Source: Trueperella pecoris (GTDB lineage: Bacteria; Actinomycetota; Actinomycetes; Actinomycetales; Actinomycetaceae). Taken from it: a stretch of 64,000 nucleotides of DNA. The notes beneath the pieces are model-generated. The model did not search any database, had not been told where the DNA came from, and saw only the letters and a list, made by a program, of their open reading frames with translations. Location: positions 868,001-932,000 of the forward strand of contig NZ_CP053291.1 in the NCBI RefSeq assembly GCF_014926385.1, read 5' to 3'. Positions within the stretch are counted from its first letter, which is position 1, and the number at the start of each line of letters is the position of its first letter. Shown here piece after piece: positions 1-10,512 of this stretch. Made by a program: the position numbers and the translations under genes.

Positions 1-298
<298 letters not shown>

Positions 299-299
<1 letters not shown>

Positions 300-2884
300 T
301 GCCAAGGATTCCAATCGATTGGCTCGCGGATCACGTGGAGGTTCCCTCCGGCCTGAGCGCTGAGCAGCTCGCCGCCGACCTCGTCAAGGTTGGTCTCGAG
401 GAAGAAGAGATTCATCGCTCCGAAGTGACCGGCCCGATCGTCGTCGGGCGCGTGCTCACGCTGGAAAAGAACGAGCAAAAGAACGGCAAGCTGATCAACT
501 ACTGCCGCGTCGACGTCGGTGAGCACAACGACGCCCCCGGCGAGGGCAAGGAGCCCTCCGAGTTCGCCTCGCGCGGCATTATTTGCGGAGCTCACAACTT
601 CGTCGAGGGCGACTACGTGGTGGTTTCCCTTCCGGGCGCCGTCCTGCCGGGCAATTTCGCCATCGCCGCGCGCAAGACTTACGGGCACGTGTCCGACGGG
701 ATGATCTGCTCGAAGGCCGAGCTCGGTCTCGGCGAGGACCACAGCGGCATTATCGTGCTCGCCTCCTCCCCGGAGGAAGCCGCCGAGCGCGGCATCCCGG
801 CAGTGGGTGAGGATGTGCTCGACTATCTTGGCCTTGCCGGCGAGGTTCTGGAAATTAACGTCACTCCCGACCGCGGCTACTGCTTCGCTATGCGCGGGGT
901 GGCGCGCGAGTTTTCCCACTCCACCGGGGCCCGCTTCACCGATCGTGGTCTGGAGGAAAATCTGGATGCGCCGTTGCCCGTACCCAATGCGGAGGGTTTC
1001 CCGGTCAAGGTCGACGACGTCGCCCCGATTCATGGCATACCCGGTTGCGATCGTTTCGTCACCCGCATCGTCCGCGGGGTCGATCCGCTTGCTGCTTCAC
1101 CGACGTGGATGCAGGATCGCCTGAGCGCCGCGGGCATGCGTCCGATTTCGTTGGCCGTGGACGCCACGAATTACGTCATGCTCGACCTTGGCCAGCCGCT
1201 CCACGCCTACGACCTCGATAAGCTGGTCGCGCCGATCGTCGTGCGCCGCGCTCGTGATGGCGAAACGCTGGTCACCCTCGACGAGGTGGAGCGCAAGCTC
1301 GGTGGCGACGACCTGCTCATCACCGATTCTGAAGGAGGCGAGGGCGCGCGCGTCATCGGCCTCGCCGGTACGATGGGCGGGCTCGAGACCGAGATCACCG
1401 CCTCGACGACCAACGTGCTTATCGAGGCCGCACACTTTGACCAGGTCTCTGTGGCGCGCATGGCCCGCAAGCACAAGCTTCCTTCGGAGGCTGCCAAGCG
1501 CTTTGAGCGCGGAGTTGACCCGCGCATCGCGGCTGTGGCCGCCCAGCGTGTGGCCGATATTCTCGTCGAGTTCGGCGGGGGAGAGCTCGATCCGGCCAAC
1601 TTTGACTTCAACGTCACGGTCGATCCCAAGCCCCAAGCGTTCGACGTCAACGAGGTCGCTCGCGTGGCGGGTCTGCGGCTCGACAAGGCCACGATCGTCG
1701 GCATCTTGCGTCAGATCGGTTGCGTCGTCGAAGACGAGGGGGACGGCTCGGTCGTCTCCGTCACCGCGCCCACGTGGCGTCCCGACCTGACCGGCCCCGC
1801 ACACTTCGTCGAAGAGGTTGCCCGCCTCGTCGGCTACGATGAGATCGCTTCGAAGCTGCCCCCGGTTCCCGCCGGCGCCGGGCTGAGCCCGACCCAGCGT
1901 CACCGCCGCGACATCAGCCGCACCCTCGCCGAGCAGGGGTGGACCGAGGTCCTGTCCTATCCCTTCGTCTCCGGCGAGACGTTTGCCAAGCAGGGAATTC
2001 CCGACGACGACGATCGCCGTCTCGCCATTCGCCTGGCCAACCCCTTGCAGGACGAGTCCCCCTACATGCGCACGTCGCTGCTGGACTCGTTGCTCGAGAC
2101 GGCGCGCATCAATGTGGCTCGCGGCAATCCGACCGTCGCCATTTTCGAAGCTGGCATCGTGACCAACCCTGCGGGCATCGGCTCAGCAGATAACCCGGGC
2201 GTCGGCAAGCGTCCGAGCGAGGAGGCCCTCGCGGCGCTTCGCGCAACGATCCCCTCCCAGCCGCACCACGTGGCAGGCGTGGCCATCCCGATGGCGACTC
2301 AAGCCGCGGCGGGCCTGTCGGGGCAGACGTGGGATTGGCGAGACGCCCTCGAGGCCGTCAAGTCGTGCGCCCGCACGATTGACCTCACGCTGACCGCGGC
2401 TAACGCTGAACGCGCTCCGTTCCACCCTGGCCGGTGCGCCGAGCTCTCTGTAGGCGAGGTTCTCATCGGCCACGCCGGCGAGCTCGATCCACGCGTGTGC
2501 AAGGCCTTCGACCTCCCGGCTCGCTCGATCGCCTTCGAGTTTGATGTTGATGCGCTGACGAAGGCTCGTGGACATCATCCCATCAGCGTCGCAGCTGTGC
2601 GAACGAACCCGGTGGCGAAGGAGGACTTCGCGCTCGTCGTCGACGATACAGTGACCGCCGCGCAGGTGGCGGACGTGCTCGCCGCAGCGGCTGGTGACCT
2701 GCTCGAGGAGATCCGCCTGTTCGACATCTACACCGGTGACCAAATCGCTAAAGGCAAGAAGTCGCTGGCGTATGCGTTGCGGTTGCGTGCTGACTACACG
2801 TTGACGGCTGAGGACATCTCCCAGGTGCGTCACCGTGTCATCAAGGCAGCGAAGAAGGCTTTCGGAGCTGAGCTTCGCGCATAA
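299..2884 (+). CDS. pheT: Phenylalanyl-tRNA synthetase beta subunit
   Basis: The 861-residue beta subunit forms the PheRS heterotetramer with PheS and holds the tRNA-binding and editing regions. In order, it has an N-terminal EMAP/OB-type tRNA-binding domain (about residues 40-155, ending near ICGAHNF), the B3/B4 editing region (about 210-400), the B5 domain, the degenerate class II core, and a C-terminal ferredoxin-fold anticodon-binding domain (about 765-860, with the NPVAKEDFALVVDD block). Length is slightly above the usual 800-840. The start overlaps the pheS stop. A strong hairpin directly follows the stop, so pheS-pheT probably end a transcript here. Confidence 0.97.
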
Positions 2885-2887
2885 GTG

Positions 2888-2919
2888 ACAGGGCCGGTCG
2901 TTGCGACCGGCCCTGTTTC
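2888..2919 (+). terminator. Intrinsic terminator after pheT
   Basis: A perfect 13-bp stem ACAGGGCCGGTCG / CGACCGGCCCTGT closes a 3-nt TTG loop and is followed by TTTCC. It begins 3 nt after the pheT stop codon. It would end the pheST transcript and isolate it from the deacylase gene. Confidence 0.9.
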
Positions 2920-2995
2920 CGTCTGGCATGTTGATAGCCCAGAGCGCTGCTTGATGGCGGCTTACACTCCAGCCATCGGATACGGAGGAGATCGT

Positions 2996-3490
2996 ATGGG
3001 AAAGAAGAAGCAGGCGGGGGCCACGCGCGCCCTCCAGGCCCTCGATCGGGCCGGTGTCGTCTACCAGCTCATCGAATACGAACATTCGGAGCGGATGGAA
3101 AACGGATACGCGCTCGATACCTCCCAGGTGCTGGGAATCGACCCGCGCCTCATATTTAAGACGCTCATCGCTAAGGTCGATAGCAGCGCCGTCGTCGCGG
3201 TGGTGCCCGCGTCGGGCCGACTCAACCTCAAGTCCCTGGCGAAGGCTGCCGGCGGAAAATCAGCCGCGATGATGGAGCCTGCCCAAGCGGAAAAACTTAC
3301 CGGATACGTCACGGGCGGCATCTCGCCGCTTGGGCAGATGCGTCAGTTGCCCACCTACATCGACTCCTCGGCCAAGCAGCTGGAGAAGATGATCGTCTCC
3401 GCGGGAAAGCGCACGCTCTCGGCCTCGCTCAGGCCCGCCGATCTCGCATCGCTGACCGGCGCGATTTTTGTCCCCATCGCCGCCGACTAG
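2996..3490 (+). CDS. ybaK: YbaK/EbsC-family aminoacyl-tRNA deacylase
   Basis: This 164-residue protein belongs to the YbaK (Cys-tRNA-Pro deacylase) family, which hydrolyses mischarged tRNA in trans in the cytoplasm. The family hallmarks are visible: IFKTLI around residue 55, the VVPASGRLNLKSLAKA block, and GYVTGGISPLGQ near residue 105. The ATG at 2996 is chosen because GGAGGAG lies 6-8 nt upstream. The longer in-frame GTG at 2885 would start inside the pheT terminator. Placement beside the PheRS genes makes sense for translation quality control, although the gene is probably transcribed separately. Which mischarged tRNA it prefers cannot be told from sequence. Confidence 0.9.
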   Translation: MGKKKQAGATRALQALDRAGVVYQLIEYEHSERMENGYALDTSQVLGIDPRLIFKTLIAKVDSSAVVAVVPASGRLNLKSLAKAAGGKSAAMMEPAQAEKLTGYVTGGISPLGQMRQLPTYIDSSAKQLEKMIVSAGKRTLSASLRPADLASLTGAIFVPIAAD

Positions 3491-3496
3491 GCATAG

Positions 3497-3532
3497 CAAA
3501 AGCAGGCAGCGAGCTCTCGCCGCCTGCTTTTG
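3497..3532. terminator. Bidirectional terminator between convergent genes
   Basis: CAAAAGCAGGC pairs with GCCTGCTTTTG across a 14-nt loop. Because the stem begins with A's and ends with T's, it carries a T-tract in both directions. It serves the convergent ybaK gene and the dehydrogenase gene. Confidence 0.85.
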
Positions 3533-3547
3533 GTTTCAAGCCGCAGG

Positions 3548-4609
3548 TTACTTCATGCCGCCGAAGAACTTCTCCCACGGCATCTCCAGGGGAGCATCCT
3601 TTTCGATGATCTGGTAGAGGTAGCGGCAGAGCGGGAAGTCTTCAGGCTTGATGAGGCCGCGCTCGGTCAGCGGCTCTAGTGCGCCGCCGATGACGCGGAT
3701 GGCCTGCACGCCTTCCAACGTCACGCCCTTCATGAGGCAATCGCGCACTTCGGAGAACGGCACGCCCTCGCCGACGAACGTGCCGGCCTTGACATTGCGG
3801 CCGCCCGCGGAGGTCACGTACATGTCGCCGACGCCGGCCAGCCCATCCGCCGTCTGCGGCTGTCCGCCGAGGAGGGTCATGAACTGGCGGAGCTCGGTCT
3901 GCCCTTGGCCGAAGACGGCCGCGTTGTAGTTGAAGCGCACGTAGCGATCGTCCTGCTTGCCTTCCTTGCGAAGAAGGCCCGCGCCAAGGCCGGCGGCGAA
4001 GGCGTAAATGTTCTTCGTGGCAGCGCCGATCTCGCATCCGCGGAAGTCGGTCGAGGTCCATACGTGGTAGTAGTCCGTGCGGAACAGGTCGGCGAGGTAG
4101 TCGAGGGAATCTTGGTCTTCGCCCGCGAAGATGACGCACGTGTCATGGTGGACGGCGACTTCGCCGGCGATCGACGGGCCGACGATCGCATTCCACGTCA
4201 CCGACTCGGCGAGCTCCTCGTCGAAGAAGGAACGCAGGACGTCGGGCAGGAGATGGAGCGTGCCGTCGTCGTCGGCCTCCATTCCCTTGGTGACGTTGAG
4301 GATCTTCATCCCGGGCTTGACCAGTGTGGCAAGGTGCTCGCCGGCCCAATGCACGCCGAAGGAATTGACGCCAGACATGGCGACGTCGGCGCCCTCGAAC
4401 GCCTCCTCGGCGTCTTCGAGCTGGTAGGCCACGACCTTGTCATTGACCTTGAGGCCGAGGTCGGGATGGATGCCGGTCGTCTGGATGGACTCGATGATGT
4501 CGCGATCGAGGTGGGTGCCCACAAGGTTGACCTTGTGGCCGTTTTCGGTTAGGGGGAAAGTCAGGGCCGTGGCCATGATGCCGGCGCCGAGTACTGCGAT
4601 GGTTGCCAT
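3548..4609 (-). CDS. GpsA-like NAD(P)-dependent glycerol-3-phosphate dehydrogenase family protein
   Basis: This 353-residue protein has the two-domain layout of GpsA: an N-terminal Rossmann fold starting VLGAGIMATAL, a GPSIAGEVA stretch where GpsA has GPSFAREVA, the catalytic-lysine segment ATKNIYAFAAG, and GLAGVGDMYVT near residue 260. It is divergent. The third glycine of the nucleotide-binding GxGxxG is alanine, the GPS loop lacks the usual arginine, and the substrate-binding NARAALITRG-type segment is replaced. It starts immediately after the stop codon of the adjacent SorC-type regulator gene, so the two are very likely co-transcribed. I infer a catabolic sugar- or polyol-phosphate substrate rather than the phospholipid-synthesis role, but the substrate is unknown. 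Confidence 0.75.
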   Translation of the reverse strand: MATIAVLGAGIMATALTFPLTENGHKVNLVGTHLDRDIIESIQTTGIHPDLGLKVNDKVVAYQLEDAEEAFEGADVAMSGVNSFGVHWAGEHLATLVKPGMKILNVTKGMEADDDGTLHLLPDVLRSFFDEELAESVTWNAIVGPSIAGEVAVHHDTCVIFAGEDQDSLDYLADLFRTDYYHVWTSTDFRGCEIGAATKNIYAFAAGLGAGLLRKEGKQDDRYVRFNYNAAVFGQGQTELRQFMTLLGGQPQTADGLAGVGDMYVTSAGGRNVKAGTFVGEGVPFSEVRDCLMKGVTLEGVQAIRVIGGALEPLTERGLIKPEDFPLCRYLYQIIEKDAPLEMPWEKFFGGMK

Positions 4610-5566
4610 TTAATTCTCCTTGGAGGTGATGGCCAAGATGTCCTCGGCCGTTTTCGTGTCAATAATGAAGATCTTTGCCAGCCCGGCTCGTGCCGCCGCG
4701 ACCATGACCGGAGCCTTGGCAGGGTCGCCCGCCATGGCGATGGACACGTTGGCGTGGGCTAGGCTCTCGAGGGGATAGGCGATCGTGCGCCGTTCGAGCT
4801 GGGCCGAAATGGGCCTGCCGTTTTCGTCGACGAAGTGGCACAGGATGTCGCCAACCGCGCCCTTCTTGCGGATGACGTCGATGGTGTCTTCGGTGAGGAA
4901 GCCAGACTTGACGAGCACCGAATCCTTGCTGACCGTTCCGGGGGAGTAGACGATCACCTCGGCGTGGCGCGCGCCTTCGAAGATGCGTGCGATTGACGGT
5001 TCGGCCATGAGCTGCGGGCCGAGTTCAGGGTTGCCGATGATGGCGGGCGCGGGAAGGGTGTAGGCGGTGCCGGTGCCCTTGTGTGCGATGGCAGAAACGG
5101 AGGAGGAAACCTCGTTGTCACCGCGGTGGGTGGGCCCGCCGTTGGTCTGAAATACCCGCACGCCGGGGGACCACTGGTCGGGCAGGGCCCTCGCAAGCGC
5201 GGTCATCGTTCGGCCCCATGCCACGGCCAGGTTGCGGATCGGTGCACGGTTGAGGAGGAATTGGGCGACGGCACGCGCGACGACCTCGTTGCCGTCCTCC
5301 TGATTCTTGGGCACGACGATCACCTTGTCTAGGCCCAGCTCGGCCGCAATCTGCTGCTCGAGGTGATGAGTCTGAGCGCGGGGGTGGTTGATGGAGATGG
5401 TGACGAGCCCGCTTTGACGTGCCTCGTCAATGAGGCGGCCGACAGTCCAGCGGGTGTACCCCAGGCGGGTTCCGATTGCCTGCTGGGTGAGCCCCTCCAT
5501 GTAGTACAGGTAGGCCGCTTCGAACATTAGGTCTTCGCGTGACATCTGCTCCAGTGCTTTGTCCAT
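4610..5566 (-). CDS. SorC/DeoR-type sugar-binding transcriptional regulator
   Basis: This 318-residue regulator has an N-terminal helix-turn-helix (about residues 12-50, with GLTQQAIGTRLGYTRWTVGRL). A long C-terminal sugar-isomerase-like effector domain of the SorC/LsrR type follows (with VAWGRTMTALARALP and VVVA-type strands near 95-110). Such proteins bind phosphorylated sugars and usually control the genes next to them. The ATG at 5564-5566 is chosen because CGGAG lies just upstream; an in-frame start 29 codons earlier has no ribosome-binding site. It abuts the GpsA-like gene without a gap and diverges from argC, so the 136-bp space before argC should hold both promoters. The effector is not identifiable. 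Confidence 0.87.
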   Translation of the reverse strand: MDKALEQMSREDLMFEAAYLYYMEGLTQQAIGTRLGYTRWTVGRLIDEARQSGLVTISINHPRAQTHHLEQQIAAELGLDKVIVVPKNQEDGNEVVARAVAQFLLNRAPIRNLAVAWGRTMTALARALPDQWSPGVRVFQTNGGPTHRGDNEVSSSVSAIAHKGTGTAYTLPAPAIIGNPELGPQLMAEPSIARIFEGARHAEVIVYSPGTVSKDSVLVKSGFLTEDTIDVIRKKGAVGDILCHFVDENGRPISAQLERRTIAYPLESLAHANVSIAMAGDPAKAPVMVAAARAGLAKIFIIDTKTAEDILAITSKEN

Positions 5567-5683
5567 GCTCCGAGTCTTGCACAATGCAACTAATGTGTGT
5601 GTCCACAGATTGAGGGTGCACTTATGTGCGCAAGGTCCCGGGTGGTCAGTCACACTGTGGATGGTCGTGGTGAATCATGCGCT

Positions 5684-5702
5684 CATGTGTATAGTTATGC
5701 GT
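5684..5702 (+). promoter_or_regulatory. argC promoter (-10 TATAGT) with possible ARG box; leaderless start
   Basis: TATAGT at 5690-5695 is a near-perfect -10 hexamer and ends 7 nt before the argC ATG at 5703, while no Shine-Dalgarno sequence is present. Transcription would therefore begin at or next to the A of ATG. The surrounding TGTGTATAGTTATGCGTA is a weak dyad resembling the AT-rich ARG boxes bound by ArgR. Repression by the argR product of the same operon is an inference. Confidence 0.6.
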
Positions 5703-6746
5703 ATGGCTGTGAATGTTGCAATCGCCGGAGTCACGGGATACGCGGGTGGCGAGGTCGCGCGCGTCCTCGCCCAGCACCCACACCTCACCGTCACGACAGT
5801 CGCTGCGCACACCTCACGCGGCCCGCTCAGTCAGCACCAGCCGCATCTATGGCCACTTCGCAACCTCGACATCAAGCCCCTGGAGGTTGAGACGCTCGCC
5901 GGACACGACGTCGTCGTGCTCGGCCTACCCCACGGAGCCTCCGCGGCCATGTCCGCCGCGCTCGAGCAATGTTGCCCTGACGCCCTCATTGTTGACCTAG
6001 GGGCCGACCATCGTCTCCTCGACCCCGGCGCCTGGGAACGCTACTACGGCTCACCTGCGGCCGAACCGTGGACGTACGGCATGCCGGAGCTCATCCGCTC
6101 CGGAACCAGCCAGCGCGAGCTGCTTGCCGCCACCGCGCGCATCGCCGCTCCCGGATGTAACGCCTCGGCGGTCACCTTCGCGGCCCAGCCGGCACTCGCC
6201 GCGGGCGTGGCGAGTGGCGAGGACATCGTGGCTGTCCTGTCCGTGGGCTACTCGGGAGCGGGAAAGTCGGCTAAGACGCACCTGCTCGCCGCTGAGGCCA
6301 TCGAAAACGCCGCCCCATACTCGGTGGGGGGAACCCACCGTCACATCCCCGAAATCGCCCAGAACCTGACGATCGCGGGTGCCGAGCACGTGAGCCTGTC
6401 GTTCACGCCGGTCCTGGTCCCGATGTCGCGTGGAATCCTCGCCACCGTCTCCATCCCGGTTCGCCCGGGCACGACGCCGTCCGAGGTCGTCGATGCTTAC
6501 TGCTCGGCTTACGACGTGCAACCGTTCGTGGCCTGGAGCGAGGGCTGGCCCCGCACCCGAAACGTTCTCGCCTCGAACATGGCGCTCGTTCGCGCCGAGC
6601 TCGACGCCGACGGCCGGCGCATCACCGCCGTCTGCGCCCTAGATAACCTCGTTAAAGGCACGGCGGGTGCCGCAACCCAATCAATCAACCTGGCACTCGG
6701 ACTGGCCGAAGAGACCGGCCTGACGCAGGTAGGAGTTGCCCCATGA
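5703..6746 (+). CDS. argC: N-acetyl-gamma-glutamyl-phosphate reductase
   Basis: ArgC reduces N-acetylglutamyl phosphate to the semialdehyde with NADPH, the third step of arginine synthesis. The 347-residue protein has the N-terminal nucleotide-binding motif VAIAGVTGYAGGEVAR and the catalytic cysteine in APGCNAS (Cys152). It also has the family's GTHRHIPEI block. The start at 5703 gives the standard MAVNVAIAG N-terminus; a second ATG six bases upstream (5697) is possible. There is no ribosome-binding site, and a -10 hexamer lies 7 nt upstream, so the mRNA is probably leaderless. It is the first gene of the argC-J-B-D-R-G operon and overlaps argJ by 4 nt. Confidence 0.97.
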   Translation: MAVNVAIAGVTGYAGGEVARVLAQHPHLTVTTVAAHTSRGPLSQHQPHLWPLRNLDIKPLEVETLAGHDVVVLGLPHGASAAMSAALEQCCPDALIVDLGADHRLLDPGAWERYYGSPAAEPWTYGMPELIRSGTSQRELLAATARIAAPGCNASAVTFAAQPALAAGVASGEDIVAVLSVGYSGAGKSAKTHLLAAEAIENAAPYSVGGTHRHIPEIAQNLTIAGAEHVSLSFTPVLVPMSRGILATVSIPVRPGTTPSEVVDAYCSAYDVQPFVAWSEGWPRTRNVLASNMALVRAELDADGRRITAVCALDNLVKGTAGAATQSINLALGLAEETGLTQVGVAP

Positions 6747-7930
6747 TGCTCTTTAGCCAATCGAACGTCGAGATCGACACCACCTGCGGCGTCACCGCCC
6801 CTGCAGGTTTCCGGGCCAGCGGCGTGGCAGCAGGCATTAAGTCGTCCGGTCGCGACGTCGCCCTCGTCGTCAACGACGGCCCACAATTCGTCTCGGCCGC
6901 CGTCTTGACCTCAAACCGCGTCGTCGCCGCGCCCGTGACGTGGATGAAGAACGCCACCGGTGGGCAGCGCGCCGTCGTTCTCAACTCCGGTTGCGCCAAT
7001 GCCGCCACGGGCGCCCCCGGGTACGAGGACACGGTTGCCACGGCCGGCCACCTCGCTAGCCTCCTCGGTCTCGAGCCTGCCGACGTGGCGGTGTGCTCGA
7101 CGGGCATGATTGGCCAGCGGCTCGCCATGGACAAGCTCTTGCCCGGCATCGCCGAGGCGGTAGCCGCGCTGAGCGAGGAGGGTGGGGCGGATGCGGCTGA
7201 CGCGATCCGCACCACCGACACGGTGACCAAGGAGGCCGCAGTGCGCGGCCCATACACGATCGGCGGCATGGCCAAGGGAGCCGGCATGCTCGCGCCCGCT
7301 CTGGCGACCATGCTCTGCGTGATCACCACCGACGCGCTCCTCAGCGCCGACCAGGCCCGCGACGCGCTCGACGCCGCGGTGCGCGCCTCCTTCAACCGCA
7401 TCGATTCCGACGGTGCAATGTCCACCAACGACACCGTGCTCCTCCTCGCCTCCGGGGCCTCCGGCGTCGTACCCGAGGACTTCACTGAGCGTCTCACCGG
7501 CGTGGCGCAGTCGCTGGCACGCCAACTCGTTGCCGACGCCGAAGGTGCATCGCACGACATCCTCATCCGTGTCCGAGGGGCGAGCAGCCAGGAAGCCGGC
7601 CTCGCCGTCGCCCGTGCCGTCTCGCGCTCCACCCTGCTCAAAGCCGCGATCTTCGGCAACGACCCCAACTGGGGTCGCGTGATCTCGCAGGTCGGCACCG
7701 TACCGGAAGAGATCGCGCCCTTCGATCCGGATCGCCTCGACGTCTGGTTCAACGGAGTCCACCTCTGCCAGGGCGGGGGAGTCGGGCAGGACCGCGCGCT
7801 CGTGGACCTGGCACCCAGCCGTGAGGTGCTCATCGAGATCGACCTGCACGCAGGAGGTGAGGTCGTTGAACTGTGGACCAACGACCTTACCCACGATTAC
7901 GTCCACGAGAACTCGGCCTACTCGACATGA
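6743..7930 (+). CDS. argJ: Bifunctional glutamate N-acetyltransferase / ornithine acetyltransferase
   Basis: ArgJ moves the acetyl group from N-acetylornithine to glutamate, closing the acetyl cycle. Bifunctional forms also make N-acetylglutamate from acetyl-CoA. The 395-residue precursor carries the self-cleavage site in [11 protein letters not shown], with Thr189 as the expected new N-terminal nucleophile of the beta chain. KGAGM precedes it and [15 protein letters not shown] follows. No argA or argE is present in the window, which fits the cyclic pathway. Start and stop codons overlap both neighbours (ATGA), indicating translational coupling. Whether it is bifunctional cannot be read from sequence alone. 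Confidence 0.97.
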   Translation: MMLFSQSNVEIDTTCGVTAPAGFRASGVAAGIKSSGRDVALVVNDGPQFVSAAVLTSNRVVAAPVTWMKNATGGQRAVVLNSGCANAATGAPGYEDTVATAGHLASLLGLEPADVAVCSTGMIGQRLAMDKLLPGIAEAVAALSEEGGADAADAIRTTDTVTKEAAVRGPYTIGGMAKGAGMLAPALATMLCVITTDALLSADQARDALDAAVRASFNRIDSDGAMSTNDTVLLLASGASGVVPEDFTERLTGVAQSLARQLVADAEGASHDILIRVRGASSQEAGLAVARAVSRSTLLKAAIFGNDPNWGRVISQVGTVPEEIAPFDPDRLDVWFNGVHLCQGGGVGQDRALVDLAPSREVLIEIDLHAGGEVVELWTNDLTHDYVHENSAYST

Positions 7931-8862
7931 ACGACACGATCTTAGAGCGCCTCGCCGGCGCGCAACACAAAGCCCGGATCCTCATCGAGGCCCTGCCCTG
8001 GATACACCAATTCGCCGGCAGGCGGGTGGTGGTCAAATACGGCGGCAACGCCATGATTAACGATGACCTCAAACGCGCCTTCGCCCAGGACATCCTCTTC
8101 ATGCGCTCGGTCGGCATCCATCCGATCGTTGTGCACGGAGGAGGGCCACAGATCAACGCCATGCTCGAACGGGTCGGTATTACCTCGTATTTCCGCGGCG
8201 GCCTTCGCGTGACCGACAAAGAAACGATGGATATTGTTCGCATGGTCCTCACGGGCCAGGTTCAGCGCGAGCTCGTCTCCCTTCTCAACGTGGGCGGCCC
8301 GCACGCCATCGGCATCTCGGGTGAGGACGCCGGCCTGCTCAGCGCCCGCCGCCGACGCGCCAACCTCGACGGTGAGGTGATCGACATCGGTCATGTGGGC
8401 GACGTCGTCTCGGTCAATATCGAGGCGCTGAACCAGATGCTCGCCTCTGGTTATATTCCCGTGGTCTCCACCGTCGCAACCGACATCGAACGTCCGCTCG
8501 ATGTGCTCAATGTCAACGCGGACACAGCCGCCGGAGCCATCGCAGATGCAGCCGGAGCCGATAAGCTCATCATGCTCACCGACGTTGAAGGCCTCTACCT
8601 GGACTGGCCGGACAAGTCCTCGCTCGTCTCGGAGATCCACCCCGACGACCTGCGCGAACTCCTGCCTCGTCTCGATGCTGGGATGCGGCCGAAGATGGAG
8701 GCCGCGCTGGACGTCGTCGACCGCGGGGTCCCTAAAGCCCATATCATCGACGGCCGCATGGCGCATTCGATGCTGTTGGAGATCTTCACGGATGCCGGCA
8801 TCGGAACCCAGGTCACGGCGGGTGCGCACCGCATGAGCACGACCCATCAGGAGAGAAAGTGA
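7927..8862 (+). CDS. argB: Acetylglutamate kinase
   Basis: ArgB phosphorylates N-acetylglutamate, the second and usually arginine-inhibited step of the pathway. The 311-residue protein shows the amino-acid-kinase motifs: [10 protein letters not shown] (phosphate binding), VHGGGPQIN, and the C-terminal LTDVEGLY and GMRPKMEAA segments. An N-terminal helix before the kinase core is the type linked to arginine-sensitive hexameric enzymes. The ATG at 7927 overlaps the argJ stop (ATGA). It is preferred over an upstream in-frame ATG at 7873, which lies deep within argJ. The stop overlaps the argD GTG. Confidence 0.97.
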   Translation: MNDTILERLAGAQHKARILIEALPWIHQFAGRRVVVKYGGNAMINDDLKRAFAQDILFMRSVGIHPIVVHGGGPQINAMLERVGITSYFRGGLRVTDKETMDIVRMVLTGQVQRELVSLLNVGGPHAIGISGEDAGLLSARRRRANLDGEVIDIGHVGDVVSVNIEALNQMLASGYIPVVSTVATDIERPLDVLNVNADTAAGAIADAAGADKLIMLTDVEGLYLDWPDKSSLVSEIHPDDLRELLPRLDAGMRPKMEAALDVVDRGVPKAHIIDGRMAHSMLLEIFTDAGIGTQVTAGAHRMSTTHQERK

Positions 8863-10001
8863 CGAGCAAAGACCTCTATGCCCGCCGCATGATGAACGCC
8901 TTCGGCGCCCCGCGCCTCGCGATCGACTACGGCGATGGCGTCTACCTGTGGGACGAGAACGGCACGCGCTACCTCGACCTGCTCGCCGGCATCGCCGTCA
9001 ATGCCCTCGGATACCGCCACCCCGCAATCATCACGGCACTCAACGAGCAGGCGCACAAGGCCATGCACGTGTCGAATTTTTTCACCTCCTCCGCGCAGCT
9101 GGAACTCGCCGGCAAGATTCAGGACATGCTCTCCGAAGAAGGCTACGTGGGGGCCTCGGCCCGTATTTTCTTCTGCAACTCGGGAACGGAAGCCAACGAG
9201 GCGGCCATCAAGATGGCCCTGCTGCACAAGCCCAAAGGCAAGATCATTGCCCTCAAAGGCGGCTTCCACGGGCGCACGCTCGGAGCGCTTGCCATCACGC
9301 ACAAGCCCGCGATTCGCGAGCCCTTTGAGCCGCTGGCCGGCAACGTCATCTTCATCGAGCCGAGCGTCGAAGCGCTCGAAAGCGTCGTCGACGACGACGT
9401 GGCCGCCATCTTCGTCGAAACCATCCAAGGTGAGGCGGGGATCGTTCCCGTGTCCGAAGAGTTTCTTCGGCGCGCCCGCGGCCTGGCCGAACGCTACCAC
9501 GCGCTTTTCGTCGTCGACGAAGTCCAGACCGGTGCCGGGCGTACCGGACGCTGGTTCGCGCACTCCGGCGTCGTCAAAGCTGACGTTATCACGATGGCGA
9601 AGGGACTCGGAGGCGGTATACCCATCGGAGCCGTCATCGGCATCGAAAAGGCTGGGCGCCTCATGAGCCCGGGTAGCCACGGGACCACATTCGGCGGCAA
9701 CCCGCTGGCGTGTGCCGTGGCGAGCGCCGTCGTCGACGAGGTCAAGAATCTCCTCGGGCATGTGCGGGCCACGGGCGAATGGCTGCGCGGCGAACTGACC
9801 CAACTCGGATACGACACGCGCGGCGCGGGTCTGCTCATCGGATTCGATGTCAACGACTCAGCGGCCTATCAAGAAGAACTTCTCCAACGCGGGATCATCG
9901 TCAACGCACCCAACGCGCAGACGATCCGCCTCGCACCACCACTAACCATCACCAAGGAAGAACTCACCGTCTTCCTGGACGCTATGAGGGAGCTGTCATG
10001 A
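8859..10001 (+). CDS. argD: Acetylornithine aminotransferase
   Basis: ArgD is the PLP-dependent class III aminotransferase that makes N-acetylornithine; members of this family often also act in lysine synthesis. The 380-residue protein has [14 protein letters not shown] (residues 107-120), the aspartate motif [14 protein letters not shown], and the PLP lysine in [10 protein letters not shown] (Lys248). The GTG start overlaps the argB stop (GTGA) and the stop overlaps the argR ATG (ATGA). In many actinobacteria argF lies between argD and argR. Here the two genes overlap directly and argF is found elsewhere. Confidence 0.97.
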   Translation: MTSKDLYARRMMNAFGAPRLAIDYGDGVYLWDENGTRYLDLLAGIAVNALGYRHPAIITALNEQAHKAMHVSNFFTSSAQLELAGKIQDMLSEEGYVGASARIFFCNSGTEANEAAIKMALLHKPKGKIIALKGGFHGRTLGALAITHKPAIREPFEPLAGNVIFIEPSVEALESVVDDDVAAIFVETIQGEAGIVPVSEEFLRRARGLAERYHALFVVDEVQTGAGRTGRWFAHSGVVKADVITMAKGLGGGIPIGAVIGIEKAGRLMSPGSHGTTFGGNPLACAVASAVVDEVKNLLGHVRATGEWLRGELTQLGYDTRGAGLLIGFDVNDSAAYQEELLQRGIIVNAPNAQTIRLAPPLTITKEELTVFLDAMRELS

Positions 10002-10495
10002 CAGGAAATATGTTCACGAAGGCCGCGCGCCTCGCACGCATCGTCGCCATCGTTGAATCTCAGCCAATCGGCTCGCAAGGCGAGCTCCGCCAGCTTCTCG
10101 CCAAGGAGGGAATCGAGGTCACCCAGGCCACCCTCTCGCGCGATCTCGACGAGCTACAGGCACGCAAGGTCCCCAACGCCGAGGGCGGGCGAACCTATAA
10201 GATCCCCACCCCGGGTGTGGAATCCGAAGCCGACAGCCCGGCGATGACGCACCTCGAGCGTTGGGCACGCGAAGTCATGGTGTCGGCCAAGTCGGCCTCC
10301 AACCAAATCGTGTTGCGCACCCCGCCGGGGGCCGCCCAACTGTTGGCCTCGGCGCTCGATCGGGCCGTGCTACCTGGCGTACTCGGTTGCATCGCCGGAG
10401 ACGACACAGTTCTGGTCGTCACCGAAAGCTCCCAGAGAGCCGAAGAGCTCCTCCAGCGCCTCATCGGCATCGCTCACTCGACGTCAAACAACTAA
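9998..10495 (+). CDS. argR: Arginine repressor ArgR
   Basis: ArgR is the hexameric arginine-sensing repressor of arginine biosynthesis genes. The 165-residue protein has an N-terminal winged helix (about residues 8-75; [18 protein letters not shown] is the recognition segment). A C-terminal oligomerisation and arginine-binding domain follows, with [14 protein letters not shown] and [11 protein letters not shown], including the paired acidic GDD residues typical of effector binding. The ATG at 9998 overlaps the argD stop. The gene lies within the operon it should control, giving autoregulation through the argC promoter. A 17-nt gap separates it from argG. Confidence 0.96.
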   Translation: MTGNMFTKAARLARIVAIVESQPIGSQGELRQLLAKEGIEVTQATLSRDLDELQARKVPNAEGGRTYKIPTPGVESEADSPAMTHLERWAREVMVSAKSASNQIVLRTPPGAAQLLASALDRAVLPGVLGCIAGDDTVLVVTESSQRAEELLQRLIGIAHSTSNN

Positions 10496-10512
10496 ATAAA
10501 AGAAGGAATGAC

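Noticed and set aside
2885-2995. A longer N-terminus for the YbaK-like protein starting at the GTG at 2885
   Set aside because: It would begin inside the pheT terminator hairpin. The ATG at 2996 has a strong ribosome-binding site and the family-typical N-terminus.
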